This document shows positions 19,373 through 28,812 of a stretch of 64,000 nt of DNA, piece by piece (position 1 is the stretch's first letter; each line of letters begins with the position of its first letter). Below the pieces are notes generated by a model. That model saw nothing but the letters and a program-made list of their open reading frames with translations, searched no databases and was not told the DNA's origin. The translations under genes were made by a program, and so were the position numbers. The stretch comes from Massilia violaceinigra (GTDB lineage: Bacteria; Pseudomonadota; Gammaproteobacteria; Burkholderiales; Burkholderiaceae_D), in NCBI RefSeq assembly GCF_002752675.1, contig NZ_CP024608.1:3534001-3598000 (forward strand), written 5' to 3'.

Positions 19373-21556
19373 ATGAAACACACCGGTATCACCAAAGCGT
19401 CTTTTTTCTGGGTTTTACAGGGCATATGCGCCCTTCACAGAAAACCATACTCTCCTGATATAGCCCAGCAACAATTGGCCGCACCGCACTCGATTGCGTC
19501 GCTTGCAACTGCCATGGTTTCATTCGGATTCACGGCCGGTGTAGCCTCGGTCAAGCCGGCAAAGCTGTACAGGGAGTCGTTTCCGCTGCTTGCGTTTTTA
19601 CGCGATGGGAAGGAAACGGCTGGTGCGGGAGTTGACGCCATTTGCGCCGTCGCTCTCGTCCTCCAGGCCGACCGCGATAGTCTCCTTATCGTCGAGCCCG
19701 ACGATGCCGCACCCCGCACCGTTCCCTTGGCCGAGTTTGGCGAGCGCTATCTGGGAAATGTCATGCGCGTGGAACCTGAAAACGTGGATGCCAGCGACCC
19801 CGACAGCGAGGAACTGGCGCGCCAGTCGCGCCGTTTCGGCTTTAGCTGGTTTGTCCCGGAATTGCTGAAACACAAAAAACTGTGGCAGGAAGTGTTGCTT
19901 GCCTCACTGGTGATCCAGTTGATCGCCCTTGCCACGCCGCTGTTCACTCAAGCGATCATTGACAAGGTGGTTGTCCATCACAGCCAGAGCACGCTGATCG
20001 TGATTGCCATCGGCATGGCCGTGTTCATGCTGTTTTCGGCGACGCTGTCGTGGATGCGCCAGTATCTGGTGCTGCATACCGGTAACCGGGTCGATGCCGC
20101 CCTGGGCGCCTCCGTATTCGGGCGCCTGTTCAAGCTGCCGCCGATGTATTTCCAGCACCGGCCCACCGGTGTCATCGCCGCGCGCCTGCAGGGCGTTGAA
20201 ACGATCCGCGAATTCATTTCCAGCGCGGCCGTGACATTGGTGCTGGATCTGCCGTTCCTGCTGATCTTTGTGGCGATCATGTTTTACTACAGCGTCACCC
20301 TGACCCTGGTGGTGCTGGCGATTCTGGCAGTCATCGTTTTGCTGAGTATGATTGTGGCGCCGATTTTCCAGGACCGTTTGCAACAGCAATTCCTGCTGGG
20401 GGCGCGCAACCAGGCCTTCCTGACCGAGTACATCGGCGGGCTGGAAACGGTCAAGTCGCTGCAGATGGAACCGCAACTCGACGCACGCTACAGCAATTAC
20501 CTGGGCAGCTATCTTGACGCCAGCCTGTCGACCAAGCAACTGGCGAATGGCTACAACACCTTGTCGAACCTGCTGGAGCAAGTGATGAGCCTTCTCATCC
20601 TCGGCGTTGGCGCGTATACCGTGATGAATAGCACCGATTTTACGATCGGCATGTTGATCGCGTTCCAGATGTTTTCCGGCCGCCTGTCGCAGCCGATGCT
20701 GCGCCTGGTTGGACTGTGGCAGCAATTTCAGCAGGCCAGCCTGTCGGTCGACCGGCTGGGCGATTTGATGAACGCGCCCGTGGAGCCGTATTCCCTGGTT
20801 CCCGCGCGCGCCAATACGCGCGCCGGCAAGATCGAGATCGACACGGTTGCCTTCAAATACGCCGAGCACTTGCCGCTGGTGTATCAAAACCTGTCGCTGA
20901 CGGTGCAGCCAGGGCAGACCATCGGCATCATGGGCGCCTCCGGTTGCGGCAAGAGTACCTTGGCCAAGCTGCTGCAAGGGTTTTACCAGCCCAGCGCCGG
21001 GCGCATTCTGGTCGACGGCGTCGATATCCGCTACCTGTCGGCCAATGAACTGCGCAGCCACTTCGGGGTCGTGCCGCAGGAAACGGTGCTGTTCTCGGGA
21101 ACGATTTTCGAAAACCTGCAGATGGCCAGCCCGGATGCCAGTTTCGAGCAGGTGACGGCGGCCTGCCAGATGGCGGAAATCCACAGCGCGATTGAAGCGC
21201 TGCCGAAAGGCTATCAGACCGAGATTGGTGAGAGGGGGGCGGGCCTGTCTGGCGGGCAGAAGCAACGCATTGCGATTGCGCGCGCCTTGCTCAAGCGGCC
21301 GAGCATTCTTGTGTTCGACGAAGCGACCAGTGCGCTCGACCAGCCGACCGCCGAACAATTCGCCCGCACCATCAACGCCCTGCGTGGCAAGGTGACGATG
21401 CTGTTTATTACGCACGGCCTGCCGAAGGGCTTGCAGCTGGACGCCGTCTACCGCCTTGGCCCGCAGGGAGCGCAGCGCATCACCCTGGCGCCGGTTGCCG
21501 CCTCGCTCGGCAACCCTGAACGCCCGCATGCCGAATCGCCCGTTACCGCCGCATAA
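19373..21556 (+). CDS. Type I secretion ABC transporter, HlyB/RtxB family
   Basis: This 727-aa protein is an inner-membrane exporter. Residues 1-~145 form a C39-peptidase-like domain; residues ~155-440 are the six-helix membrane domain (KKLWQEVLLASLVIQLIALA begins it). The rest is the ATPase: Walker A GASGCGKSTLAK, Q-loop VVPQETVLFSG, signature LSGGQKQR, Walker B ILVFDEATSALD and switch His in LFITHGLP. The RTX gene downstream is the evident substrate. The HlyD-type partner follows after 6 bp. No TolC-type outer membrane gene is in the window, so it must be supplied from elsewhere. Confidence 0.94.
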   Translation: MKHTGITKASFFWVLQGICALHRKPYSPDIAQQQLAAPHSIASLATAMVSFGFTAGVASVKPAKLYRESFPLLAFLRDGKETAGAGVDAICAVALVLQADRDSLLIVEPDDAAPRTVPLAEFGERYLGNVMRVEPENVDASDPDSEELARQSRRFGFSWFVPELLKHKKLWQEVLLASLVIQLIALATPLFTQAIIDKVVVHHSQSTLIVIAIGMAVFMLFSATLSWMRQYLVLHTGNRVDAALGASVFGRLFKLPPMYFQHRPTGVIAARLQGVETIREFISSAAVTLVLDLPFLLIFVAIMFYYSVTLTLVVLAILAVIVLLSMIVAPIFQDRLQQQFLLGARNQAFLTEYIGGLETVKSLQMEPQLDARYSNYLGSYLDASLSTKQLANGYNTLSNLLEQVMSLLILGVGAYTVMNSTDFTIGMLIAFQMFSGRLSQPMLRLVGLWQQFQQASLSVDRLGDLMNAPVEPYSLVPARANTRAGKIEIDTVAFKYAEHLPLVYQNLSLTVQPGQTIGIMGASGCGKSTLAKLLQGFYQPSAGRILVDGVDIRYLSANELRSHFGVVPQETVLFSGTIFENLQMASPDASFEQVTAACQMAEIHSAIEALPKGYQTEIGERGAGLSGGQKQRIAIARALLKRPSILVFDEATSALDQPTAEQFARTINALRGKVTMLFITHGLPKGLQLDAVYRLGPQGAQRITLAPVAASLGNPERPHAESPVTAA

Positions 21557-21562
21557 ACAGAG

Positions 21563-22987
21563 ATGACTACCATGAGCCCGAATCAAACCTCCGCCGCTGC
21601 GGCGCCACCCCTGGCCGATCCTTCCGGGGCAACGGTTATTCCCCTGCGCCCACCCAAGCGTTGGCACGATCCCCTGAGCCGCATTGAGCGGCAGGACCCG
21701 AGCACGGCAGGCCGCATGGTGCTGCGTGCGGTGTCGGTACTGGTGCTGGTTCTGATCGTGTGGGCTGCCTTCGGCAAACTTGACATTATCGCCAGCGCCG
21801 ACGGCAAGTTGGCGCCGCAGACCCTGGTGAAGATCGTGCAGCCATCCGAAGCGGGCGTGGTCAAGGAACTGCTGGTGCATGAAGGCGACGTGGTCAAGGC
21901 CGGACAGATCCTGGCGCGCCTGGATGCGACGCTCGCCAGTGCCGACAAGACTGGGGTCAGCAGTGACCTTGGTACCCAGCAGATGCAGGTGCGCCGCATC
22001 GAGGCTGAACTGTCAGGCAAACCGATGCTGGCGCGCACAGCGGACGATGCGCTGCTGTTCGCGCAGGTGGAGCGGCAGTATCAGGCGCGCCGTGGCGCGT
22101 TCAACGATAGCCTGGAGCAGGAGAAGGCGCTGCTGCAGAAATTGGAGTTTGAAAAGAAGAGTGCTGGCGAAACGCTGGCCAAGCTGGAGCAGACCTTGCC
22201 GACGTATCAGGCGGCCGCCAGGAGTTTGGCTGAGCTGTCGAAGGAGGGCTATGTGCCGGTGCGCCAGAGCGCCGACAAGGAGCGCGAGGCGATCGAAAAG
22301 GCTAAGGACCTCGATGCACAGCGCTCGACGGTCGAGGCGTTGAATTCGGCGATGATGGCCCAGCGTCAAAAACTCAGCCAGCTGCATAGCACGTACAAGA
22401 GCGAGCTGGAGCGCGAACTTGCGGATATTCGTGCCAAGGTCGGTCAATTGCAGCCCAGCCTGGACAAGACCAGCTATCGCGAAGGACAAATGGTGCTGCG
22501 CGCTCCGCAGGATGGCGTTATCAAGGACCTGGCGACGACCACGGCCGGCGCGGTGGTGCAACCCGGCGCTGTTGTGCTGACCCTGGTGCCGAAAGATGAG
22601 CTGCTGTTTGCCGATGTGAACATCAAGAACGAGGATGTGGGATTTGTCGCGGTGGGGCAGGGCGCCAAGGTGAAGCTGGCGGCGTATCCGTTTCAGCGGC
22701 ATGGCATGTTGAGCGGGACGGTCATTCACATCAGCGCTGATGCCAGTGAACCGGCGCGGGCGGAAGCAGGCGGAGGCGGGCGTAATGGAGATGCGAGCGG
22801 TAGCGCAAGTTACAAGGCGCGTATCCGCCTGGATCAGCAAGCGCTGAAAGATCCGCAAGGCAAGCGCCTTCATATCACGCCGGGGATGCAGGTGGTGGTC
22901 GAGATAAATCAGGGCCAACGGACCGTGTTGGAGTATCTGCTGTCACCGGTGCAGAAAGCGGTTTCTGAAGCGGCGCGTGAGCGATGA
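21563..22987 (+). CDS. Type I secretion periplasmic adaptor, HlyD family
   Basis: This 474-aa protein has a short cytoplasmic N-terminus and one membrane helix (VSVLVLVLIVWAAFGKL, about residues 55-72). A biotinyl-lipoyl-like barrel follows (VKIVQPSEAGVVKELLVHEG), then a long coiled coil (about residues 130-310) and the C-terminal barrel (MVLRAPQDGVIKDL; VPKDELLFADVNIKNEDVGF). It bridges the ABC exporter to an outer membrane channel. It is 6 bp downstream of the exporter and surely co-transcribed. A second ATG 9 bp inside is also possible. Confidence 0.94.
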   Translation: MTTMSPNQTSAAAAPPLADPSGATVIPLRPPKRWHDPLSRIERQDPSTAGRMVLRAVSVLVLVLIVWAAFGKLDIIASADGKLAPQTLVKIVQPSEAGVVKELLVHEGDVVKAGQILARLDATLASADKTGVSSDLGTQQMQVRRIEAELSGKPMLARTADDALLFAQVERQYQARRGAFNDSLEQEKALLQKLEFEKKSAGETLAKLEQTLPTYQAAARSLAELSKEGYVPVRQSADKEREAIEKAKDLDAQRSTVEALNSAMMAQRQKLSQLHSTYKSELERELADIRAKVGQLQPSLDKTSYREGQMVLRAPQDGVIKDLATTTAGAVVQPGAVVLTLVPKDELLFADVNIKNEDVGFVAVGQGAKVKLAAYPFQRHGMLSGTVIHISADASEPARAEAGGGGRNGDASGSASYKARIRLDQQALKDPQGKRLHITPGMQVVVEINQGQRTVLEYLLSPVQKAVSEAARER

Positions 22988-23109
22988 GTGCTTGACAAGT
23001 TACTTCTTTTCCTCAGTCGGGACGTTCCCGCCGTTCGCTTCGGAGTTTGCAAAGGGATCACAGCGCAGCAATTTCAGTTTGAAATATTTTCTATTATCGG
23101 AGTAAGCAT

Positions 23110-23640
23110 ATGAAGCGCAGTGACGATAAATTTTTCGTGTCAAAAATAAAAAATCGATTGATCAGCACGCTGATTTTATCGTTGAGTTTGACATTGGCAG
23201 CGTGCCATTATTATCCAGTCGCGGCGGACGATTTTAGCGTTCTGGATAACGACGTCTTATCAGATCTGGTGCGAAATTCACACGGCAGTGGAAATCAAAC
23301 CGGTGGAAGCTATGGCGTGAACGGACCAGGGCGGCTTGATAAATCGAAACTCGAGTTATTGGTCAAGAATCTATTCGCGGAGCAAGAGTTGATTAAAATT
23401 GAAACGACTTTTGTTACGAACGGTGGGGCATGCCTTACTGGTCAGGTGCAAAAAGAGCTACGATGCAATTTTATCAGGAAGTGGAGATTAAAAAATATTG
23501 GAGCGCCGTTTGATACATCCAATTGGTCCGATCCTGCGGCAAAAATTGATATTAGATTTATGTTTGATGATCATGGCAAAATGAGAAATTTAACTCTGGA
23601 AATTATTGATGCTAATCAATATAAAATAATTAGGGGGTAA
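23110..23640 (+). CDS. Lipoprotein of unknown function
   Basis: This 176-aa protein begins with a charged N-region, a hydrophobic stretch (LISTLILSLSLTLAAC) and a lipobox LAAC. After lipidation the mature part starts CHYYPVAADDFSVL. It has three further Cys residues, one in NGGACLTGQ and one in ELRCNFIRKW. The ggag ribosome site lies 8 bases before the ATG. It opens a clearly A+T-rich run of lipoprotein genes, unlike the G+C-rich exporter genes before it. No family is recognised; an accessory or immunity role for the lipase downstream is possible. Confidence 0.75.
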   Translation: MKRSDDKFFVSKIKNRLISTLILSLSLTLAACHYYPVAADDFSVLDNDVLSDLVRNSHGSGNQTGGSYGVNGPGRLDKSKLELLVKNLFAEQELIKIETTFVTNGGACLTGQVQKELRCNFIRKWRLKNIGAPFDTSNWSDPAAKIDIRFMFDDHGKMRNLTLEIIDANQYKIIRG

Positions 23641-23893
23641 AGGCGAATGAATCTAAGCTTGCGAGGCGGTCATTAAGTCTTGTATTCGGCGAGTCCCGTC
23701 AGGCATAATTTCTTGACTTTGGACGAACATCTGAATCATTCGTTGCAGAAAGAGACGTTCGAATTTCATGGTTTATCAACTAGGTGTACAAACTTAACTG
23801 CAGGGCTTGGGGCATGAAATCTGCTAGTAGCTATAAAGATTTTATATATTAGATGCGATTTCTTTCAAATAGGTAATTTTATAGGTAATTTAA

Positions 23894-24727
23894 ATGAAAA
23901 ATAGCACTTCAAAGGTTGTTTTTGTAAATCTGTTAATAACTATTTTTTTAACAGGCTGCGCAGCAGAGCATACTTTAAGGAATGATCGCTCGGATGTAGC
24001 TGCTGCTATGTTCAAGGAGCGATGCAAAATGGCCGGAGAATTTATTCATAGGACTGTCGAGAACGTAGACGGTGTCTATCTTCTCAAAGTGCGTCCTGAG
24101 AATATTAATTATTCTGAGCAATATCTACTTGACGACCCATATGGGCGAGATCACGGGGGCGACGCATATATTCGCAGCTTTCTTCGTGGTGCATATAATA
24201 CTGGCGTTACGCCCCCGAAAGTTTTGCCGCGTGATTTTCCTCCCCATATTGCATACGAATTTGCTGATGTGATTGATCCATCAGACGGAAAGCGTTATCG
24301 CTATACTGGTCGGATTGAGGAGCCAGCACTGACGAAAAAGGGATATTTGCCAGGATATAAGATTTTTGTACACACTAAGACGTTGGTGAATAGCCCAGCG
24401 CCGCGTTACGGCGTTACGTATGATGATATATCTACTAAAAAAGACCGAGATTTTTGGATCGCCGGAAGTTCGTTAAAAGTTATTGATCTCGAAAAGAACG
24501 AAATTATCGCCGAACGTATTGGCTATTTCTTCGATTCTGCCCAGGGAAGTACGGCTGGTGGACGTTCCCCTTGGCTATGGGCAACTAGCAATGCATGTCC
24601 TAGTTTTGGCGCCTCGCCGGCTTTTGGCAATCAATCACATCAAACAGCAATTTTTGTCGAAAAAGCTCTTCAACCTGGTTTGCCGAAGAAATTGTTGAAA
24701 ATTACAAATTTTAACAAATTATCTTAA
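23894..24727 (+). CDS. Lipoprotein, type A of a duplicated pair; candidate lipase-immunity protein
   Basis: This 277-aa protein has a signal peptide ending in the lipobox LTGC (about residue 22). The mature protein contains FKERCKMAGEFIHRTVENVD, DDPYGRDHGGDAYI, RYRYTGRIEEP and RYGVTYDDISTKKDRDFWIA, and ends after ATSNACPSFGASPAF. The type B protein at 25969 shares all these blocks, so the two are paralogues. A broken second type A copy lies at 25362. Duplicated periplasmic lipoproteins upstream of a lipase recall the Tli immunity proteins of lipase effectors. That function is inference, not seen in the sequence. Confidence 0.8.
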   Translation: MKNSTSKVVFVNLLITIFLTGCAAEHTLRNDRSDVAAAMFKERCKMAGEFIHRTVENVDGVYLLKVRPENINYSEQYLLDDPYGRDHGGDAYIRSFLRGAYNTGVTPPKVLPRDFPPHIAYEFADVIDPSDGKRYRYTGRIEEPALTKKGYLPGYKIFVHTKTLVNSPAPRYGVTYDDISTKKDRDFWIAGSSLKVIDLEKNEIIAERIGYFFDSAQGSTAGGRSPWLWATSNACPSFGASPAFGNQSHQTAIFVEKALQPGLPKKLLKITNFNKLS

Positions 24728-24794
24728 ATTAACGAAATTGGATTATAAAGAATCATAAATTTGATTTAGCTATTTATGAGGGGATATTTGTATC

Positions 24795-25215
24795 ATGAAG
24801 AGAAGCTTCGGTTTAATCAGAGTTTCCATGATAATTATTGCGCTACTTCGAACTGGCTGCATTGAAAGTCAAAGAGTTGTTTTGCCTAAAGAGATAAACT
24901 TGGCGGAGACATCTGCTCGAACAGCTTCTAGAATGTTTGAGCTACATTGTTTAAAAGCTGGGGAGAAAATACATAGGAAAATTCGAAATGTTGAAGGCAT
25001 ACGGAAAGGTAATTGATTTGCATACAAATAAAGTGATAGCAGAAAGGATTGGTTACTTATTTGATACTGGACAAAGTTCAAAAATTGGTGGCCGGGTTCC
25101 ATGGCTTTGGGCGGCAAATAATTCTTGTCCCAGTTTCGGGTCGGAACATGCTTTTACAGCCCAATTGGACCAAGCTGCGATTTTTGTTGAAAAAGTTCTT
25201 CGCCCCCGTCAATGA
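24795..25215 (+). pseudogene. Type B lipoprotein copy, internally deleted and frameshifted
   Basis: The N-terminal part (24795-25016) matches the intact type B gene at 25969 nearly residue for residue: lipobox RTGC, then ARTASRMFELHCLKAGEKIH. It ends after NVEGI. The C-terminal part resumes in another frame (KVIDLHTNKVIAERIGYLF, to 25215), matching the end of the intact gene. The middle, about 390 bp, is missing. The leader before the ATG is almost identical to that of the intact type B gene, including the run aatcataaatttgattt. Confidence 0.85.
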
Positions 25216-25361
25216 ACGTGGAATTTTTCGCGGTGGAGCAGAGCGCGAAAGTAGTAGAGCCATTTCTTTAAAAATAGAAACTATACTGCTGACAACGAAG
25301 ATATGCCGAAAGGCAATTCACGTACAGAGCGGATATTGCATTTATTGGGATGTAAAGTGAC

Positions 25362-25898
25362 ATGATTCGTATGAATAATTTAATGGAAATCGATATAAAA
25401 AATTATGCTTTAAGATTGATTGTCTCGCTGTTAATTCCCACGTTTTTCGCAGTTTGCGCTTCAGAGCAGTCTTTGAAGAAAGATCGATTGGATCCGGCAA
25501 CTGTTAGATTTGAGGCGCGATGCAAAACGGCTGGAGAGTTTATCCATAGGACTGTAGAAAATGTAGAAGGAGTCTACCTTCTCAAAGTGCGTCCTGAAAA
25601 AATTAACCGCTCTGAACAATATACTTATGACGACCCCTGTGGGCGGGATCACGGGGGCGAGACCTATATTCCAGTTTTCTTCGCGGCGCATACACGACCG
25701 AAGTAACGCTTCCGAAAGTTCTTCCGCGGCGGACGCGCTCCTTGGTTGTGGGCAACTAGTAATGCCTGCCCTAGTTTTGGTGGCGCGTCGGCATTCGGGA
25801 GCCAACCAGATCAAGCAGCGGTATTTGTTGAAAAAGTTCTTCACCCAGGTTTGTCGAAGAATTTGTTGAAAATTACTAGTTTCAATAGGTTATTTTAA
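25362..25898 (+). pseudogene. Type A lipoprotein copy, frameshifted and internally deleted
   Basis: The N-terminus matches the intact type A gene at 23894: TVENVEGVYLLKVRPEKIN, then YDDPCGRDHGGETYI. A one-base loss near 25670 shifts the frame, giving a stop at 25706. A deletion of about 320 bp then joins the middle to the end of the gene. The end is recognisable up to the TAA at 25896-25898 (APWLWATSNACPSFGG). The lipobox Cys appears as FFAVCASEQ. Confidence 0.85.
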
Positions 25899-25968
25899 GT
25901 TAACGAATTGGGCATATAGAAAATCATAAATTTGATTTGGCTATTTTATTTAAGGGGGTATTTGTATT

Positions 25969-26784
25969 ATGAAAAAAAGACTCGGTTTAATTAGACTTTC
26001 CATGATAGTTATTGCGCTACTTGGAACTGGTTGCGTTCAAAGCCAACGAGTTGTTGTACCTAAAGAGATAGACTTGGCGGAGACGTCTGCTCGAACGGCT
26101 TCTAGAATGTTTGAACTGCATTGTTTAAAAGCTGGGGAGAAAATACATAGAAAAATTCAAAATGTTGAAGGTGTACGGTTACTGAGATTGCGCGGCAATA
26201 AATTGAATCTTTCTGATCAGTATGCGCTTGACGACCCTTATGGCAGTGATCTGGTAGATAAAGGGTATATTGAAAGTTTTCTTCGCGATTTTTATATTGT
26301 CAATAGGATTAAGCCTGATGTGTCAGGACCAAATTCCCCGCCGCGCGTCGCCTATCATTTCGTAGAAGCGATTGACCCTGTGGATGGAAAGCTATATCGA
26401 TATACGGGTGCAGTAGACGAACCATGGTTGAGGAACAAGGCTTATCTTAAAGGCCATAAACAATTTGTGTTGAATAGAATTTCAGTTCAGAGCCCGTCGG
26501 CACGTTATGGAGTCGTGTTTAATGATATATCCACCAAAGAAGACCGAGATTACTGGATTGCCGGAAGTTCACTGCAGATAATAGATATTAAGACGAATGA
26601 GATTCTTGCTGAACGCATTGGATACATGTACGACCCCGGCCAAGGGAATACTATGGGCGGGCGGGCTCCATGGATTGTCGCAGCTAATCATTCTTGTCCG
26701 AGTTTTGGAACCCGAGGTGCGTCATCCTCCCAAGCGATGCAAACTGAAGCGTTTGTCGAAAAAGTATTGATACCATTAAATTAA
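25969..26784 (+). CDS. Lipoprotein, type B of the duplicated pair; candidate lipase-immunity protein
   Basis: This 271-aa intact lipoprotein has the lipobox GTGC near residue 22. Conserved blocks shared with type A: FELHCLKAGEKIHRKIQNVE, DDPYGSDL, LYRYTGAVDEPWL, RYGVVFNDISTKEDRDYWIA, ERIGYMYDPGQGNTMGGRAP. Two Cys (ELHCLK and HSCPSF) are conserved in both types and could form a disulfide in the periplasm. The gene ends 15 bp before the lipase ATG, so the two are almost certainly co-transcribed. This is the copy best placed to act on the lipase product. Confidence 0.82.
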   Translation: MKKRLGLIRLSMIVIALLGTGCVQSQRVVVPKEIDLAETSARTASRMFELHCLKAGEKIHRKIQNVEGVRLLRLRGNKLNLSDQYALDDPYGSDLVDKGYIESFLRDFYIVNRIKPDVSGPNSPPRVAYHFVEAIDPVDGKLYRYTGAVDEPWLRNKAYLKGHKQFVLNRISVQSPSARYGVVFNDISTKEDRDYWIAGSSLQIIDIKTNEILAERIGYMYDPGQGNTMGGRAPWIVAANHSCPSFGTRGASSSQAMQTEAFVEKVLIPLN

Positions 26785-26799
26785 TTGGAAAGTCGGGAT

Positions 26800-28755
26800 A
26801 TGAAATTGCGTGTAGATGAAATACTTAAGTATAGTAGTGCGCAGATGGCAGCAGAAGCTTTTCTAATAAACAGCGCAAATGAAAATTTGTTTACAGGATC
26901 GCCATTGGTTGACGCACTTAAACGCGGGAATGATCATAATAGTCGTTTTTCTGCTACTCAAGCCGTTGACTTTGAAAAGCATTGGAAAGTTAAGGCGCAT
27001 ATACAAAACTCGTCCACAGGATTTTCAGGGACCCTTGTTGAATGTTATCTTGATGATCCAGCTACTGGTGCTAAAGCAGGCGAATTGATTCTATCTTTTC
27101 GCAGCACTGAATTCGTTGACGATGCGGTCCGCGATAACTTGGCTACCAACACCCTGGAAATTAAGAATACCGGATGGGCTTGGGGTCAAATCAATGACAT
27201 GGAAAATTGGTACTCGAAACTGGTAGCCGACGGTAAGCTCTCCGGGGGCTTTGGAGTCACGGGTTACAGCCTGGGCGGGCACCTTGCTACTGCTTTTAAC
27301 CTGTTACATCCTGGAGTGGCGAAGGAAGTCGTGACATTCAACGGCGCTGGTGTTGGCCAAGTGAGAACGGGTGACCTCACTTCCGCGATGAAGCTCTTTA
27401 GTGAAATGCGCAGCAATCCGGCTTTGATCGACGACCGCTTAAAGTCGTCAGGCGCGGCGGTTTTATATCGGACTGTTAAAAAAAATTTGGCCAATGGCAC
27501 GTGGAAGGTCGAGGATGCGCTGAAGAATGCGGAGAGCGCCCGGAGCCTGGAGCTGTTGATGAACCCCGACAGTGGCGGTGCTGAAACGGCGTTGGCCAAG
27601 GATTACGCCGAAATTATTATTGCGTTAAAAGACATAAAAGAGATGAAGTCCGCGGCAGAGCGCATTTCTAAATTAACCTCGGGAGTGAACGGTCCTAATG
27701 GGAAGCCTATTGGCCCTGTACCAGTCCCCGAGGAGAAAATTGAGGCTGAAACGCTGGATTATCGTTTAGCGGTGCAGTTTTCATCGAAAAACAGCAAGTC
27801 GATGTGGCTCATCGGCGGGCTAATCCAGGCTTATAATGGGAAGGCGTATATTTCTGCTGCCGGCGCAAGCCCGCAGTTCGACGTGGTGGCTGATACCAGC
27901 CCGTCCGCTGTCTCAAACAGCCAATGGCACCTTGGCAAGAACGTCCCGGTTTTCATCGAGGATCAACCTCTGTTTAGGGGCGGCGTGGTTAAATCAGTTG
28001 TGGCCGCCTCGCTTGATTATATGAGCATAGAGCTGCTTGTTAATAACTACGCTTTTGCCGATTTTGGTGACACTCACAGTCTTGTGTTATTGGTCGACTC
28101 GTTGAGTGTTCAGACAACTTTACTTCGACTTGCTGCTGCGTCCGAAAAAGAGCCAGCGGCAGCCATGATCAAAAGTATATTAGTTGCCTCTTCAAACCTG
28201 ATTAAAAAGGATGGTGACTATGCTGGCAGCGGCCAAGGGTTGGCTGAAGGCGATGTTCTTGAAAACGTGGTTAACGGACTCGCAGCGATGTTCCTTGGGC
28301 CGGAGAAGTCGCGTGAACTTGTTGCAAGTCCAGACGGAAATACTTGGGCAAACCTGACGTTTGATAAAAAAAACGAAGCCGGATACACTGGGCGCGACCG
28401 ATTCTATGAGGTGCTTTACGCCGTTACAGAAAGCGCGGCGTACAAAAAACTCGTCGATAGCATGCATATTTCCAAGGCAGAGACCTCGTATGCAGATGCT
28501 AAAACCGACTTCGGCGCATTACTGAGCATTGTCTATCTGGCGCCGTTCGCGCTGAGCGTCGGCGTGGACCATGCCTTGGCCGAGTTGCAAAAAGTCAGCC
28601 CGGCACTCGCGGAAAAGTGGAATAAGGATCTTCAACTGCTGACCAAAGACCGTCTGCATGGCGACGCCAATTTCAGTGATGAATACTTGTCATCGCGTGC
28701 GTTGTTGGCGGAAATGAAGCAGTATTATAATAATAAGAATGTTCGTTATGATTAG
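26800..28755 (+). CDS. Class-3-lipase-like hydrolase, N-terminal part of a lipase-RTX protein
   Basis: The ATG at 26800 (ggaaagtcgggat before it) gives 651 aa; the TTG at 26785 is less likely. Residues ~95-190 hold an alpha/beta hydrolase core: ILSFRSTEFVDDAV and the nucleophile elbow VTGYSLGGHLATAFN (GxSxG), then VVTFNGAGVGQV. The region after ~250 is helical with no recognised domain. The frame ends at TAG 28753-28755. The same frame continues without another stop through the RTX gene, so this gene and 28813-38571 probably encoded one polypeptide. If translated alone, this product has no RTX secretion signal and would stay in the cell. Confidence 0.85.
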   Translation: MKLRVDEILKYSSAQMAAEAFLINSANENLFTGSPLVDALKRGNDHNSRFSATQAVDFEKHWKVKAHIQNSSTGFSGTLVECYLDDPATGAKAGELILSFRSTEFVDDAVRDNLATNTLEIKNTGWAWGQINDMENWYSKLVADGKLSGGFGVTGYSLGGHLATAFNLLHPGVAKEVVTFNGAGVGQVRTGDLTSAMKLFSEMRSNPALIDDRLKSSGAAVLYRTVKKNLANGTWKVEDALKNAESARSLELLMNPDSGGAETALAKDYAEIIIALKDIKEMKSAAERISKLTSGVNGPNGKPIGPVPVPEEKIEAETLDYRLAVQFSSKNSKSMWLIGGLIQAYNGKAYISAAGASPQFDVVADTSPSAVSNSQWHLGKNVPVFIEDQPLFRGGVVKSVVAASLDYMSIELLVNNYAFADFGDTHSLVLLVDSLSVQTTLLRLAAASEKEPAAAMIKSILVASSNLIKKDGDYAGSGQGLAEGDVLENVVNGLAAMFLGPEKSRELVASPDGNTWANLTFDKKNEAGYTGRDRFYEVLYAVTESAAYKKLVDSMHISKAETSYADAKTDFGALLSIVYLAPFALSVGVDHALAELQKVSPALAEKWNKDLQLLTKDRLHGDANFSDEYLSSRALLAEMKQYYNNKNVRYD

Positions 28756-28812
28756 ACCATCGGAAATTCTGATTTAGACGCTACAACTGCAGGGCAGTAT
28801 GACTCCCTGAAC

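Noticed and set aside
24988..25215. Independent small gene of 75 codons
   Set aside because: It is the 3' end of the deleted type B lipoprotein copy; it aligns with the end of the intact gene at 25969-26784.
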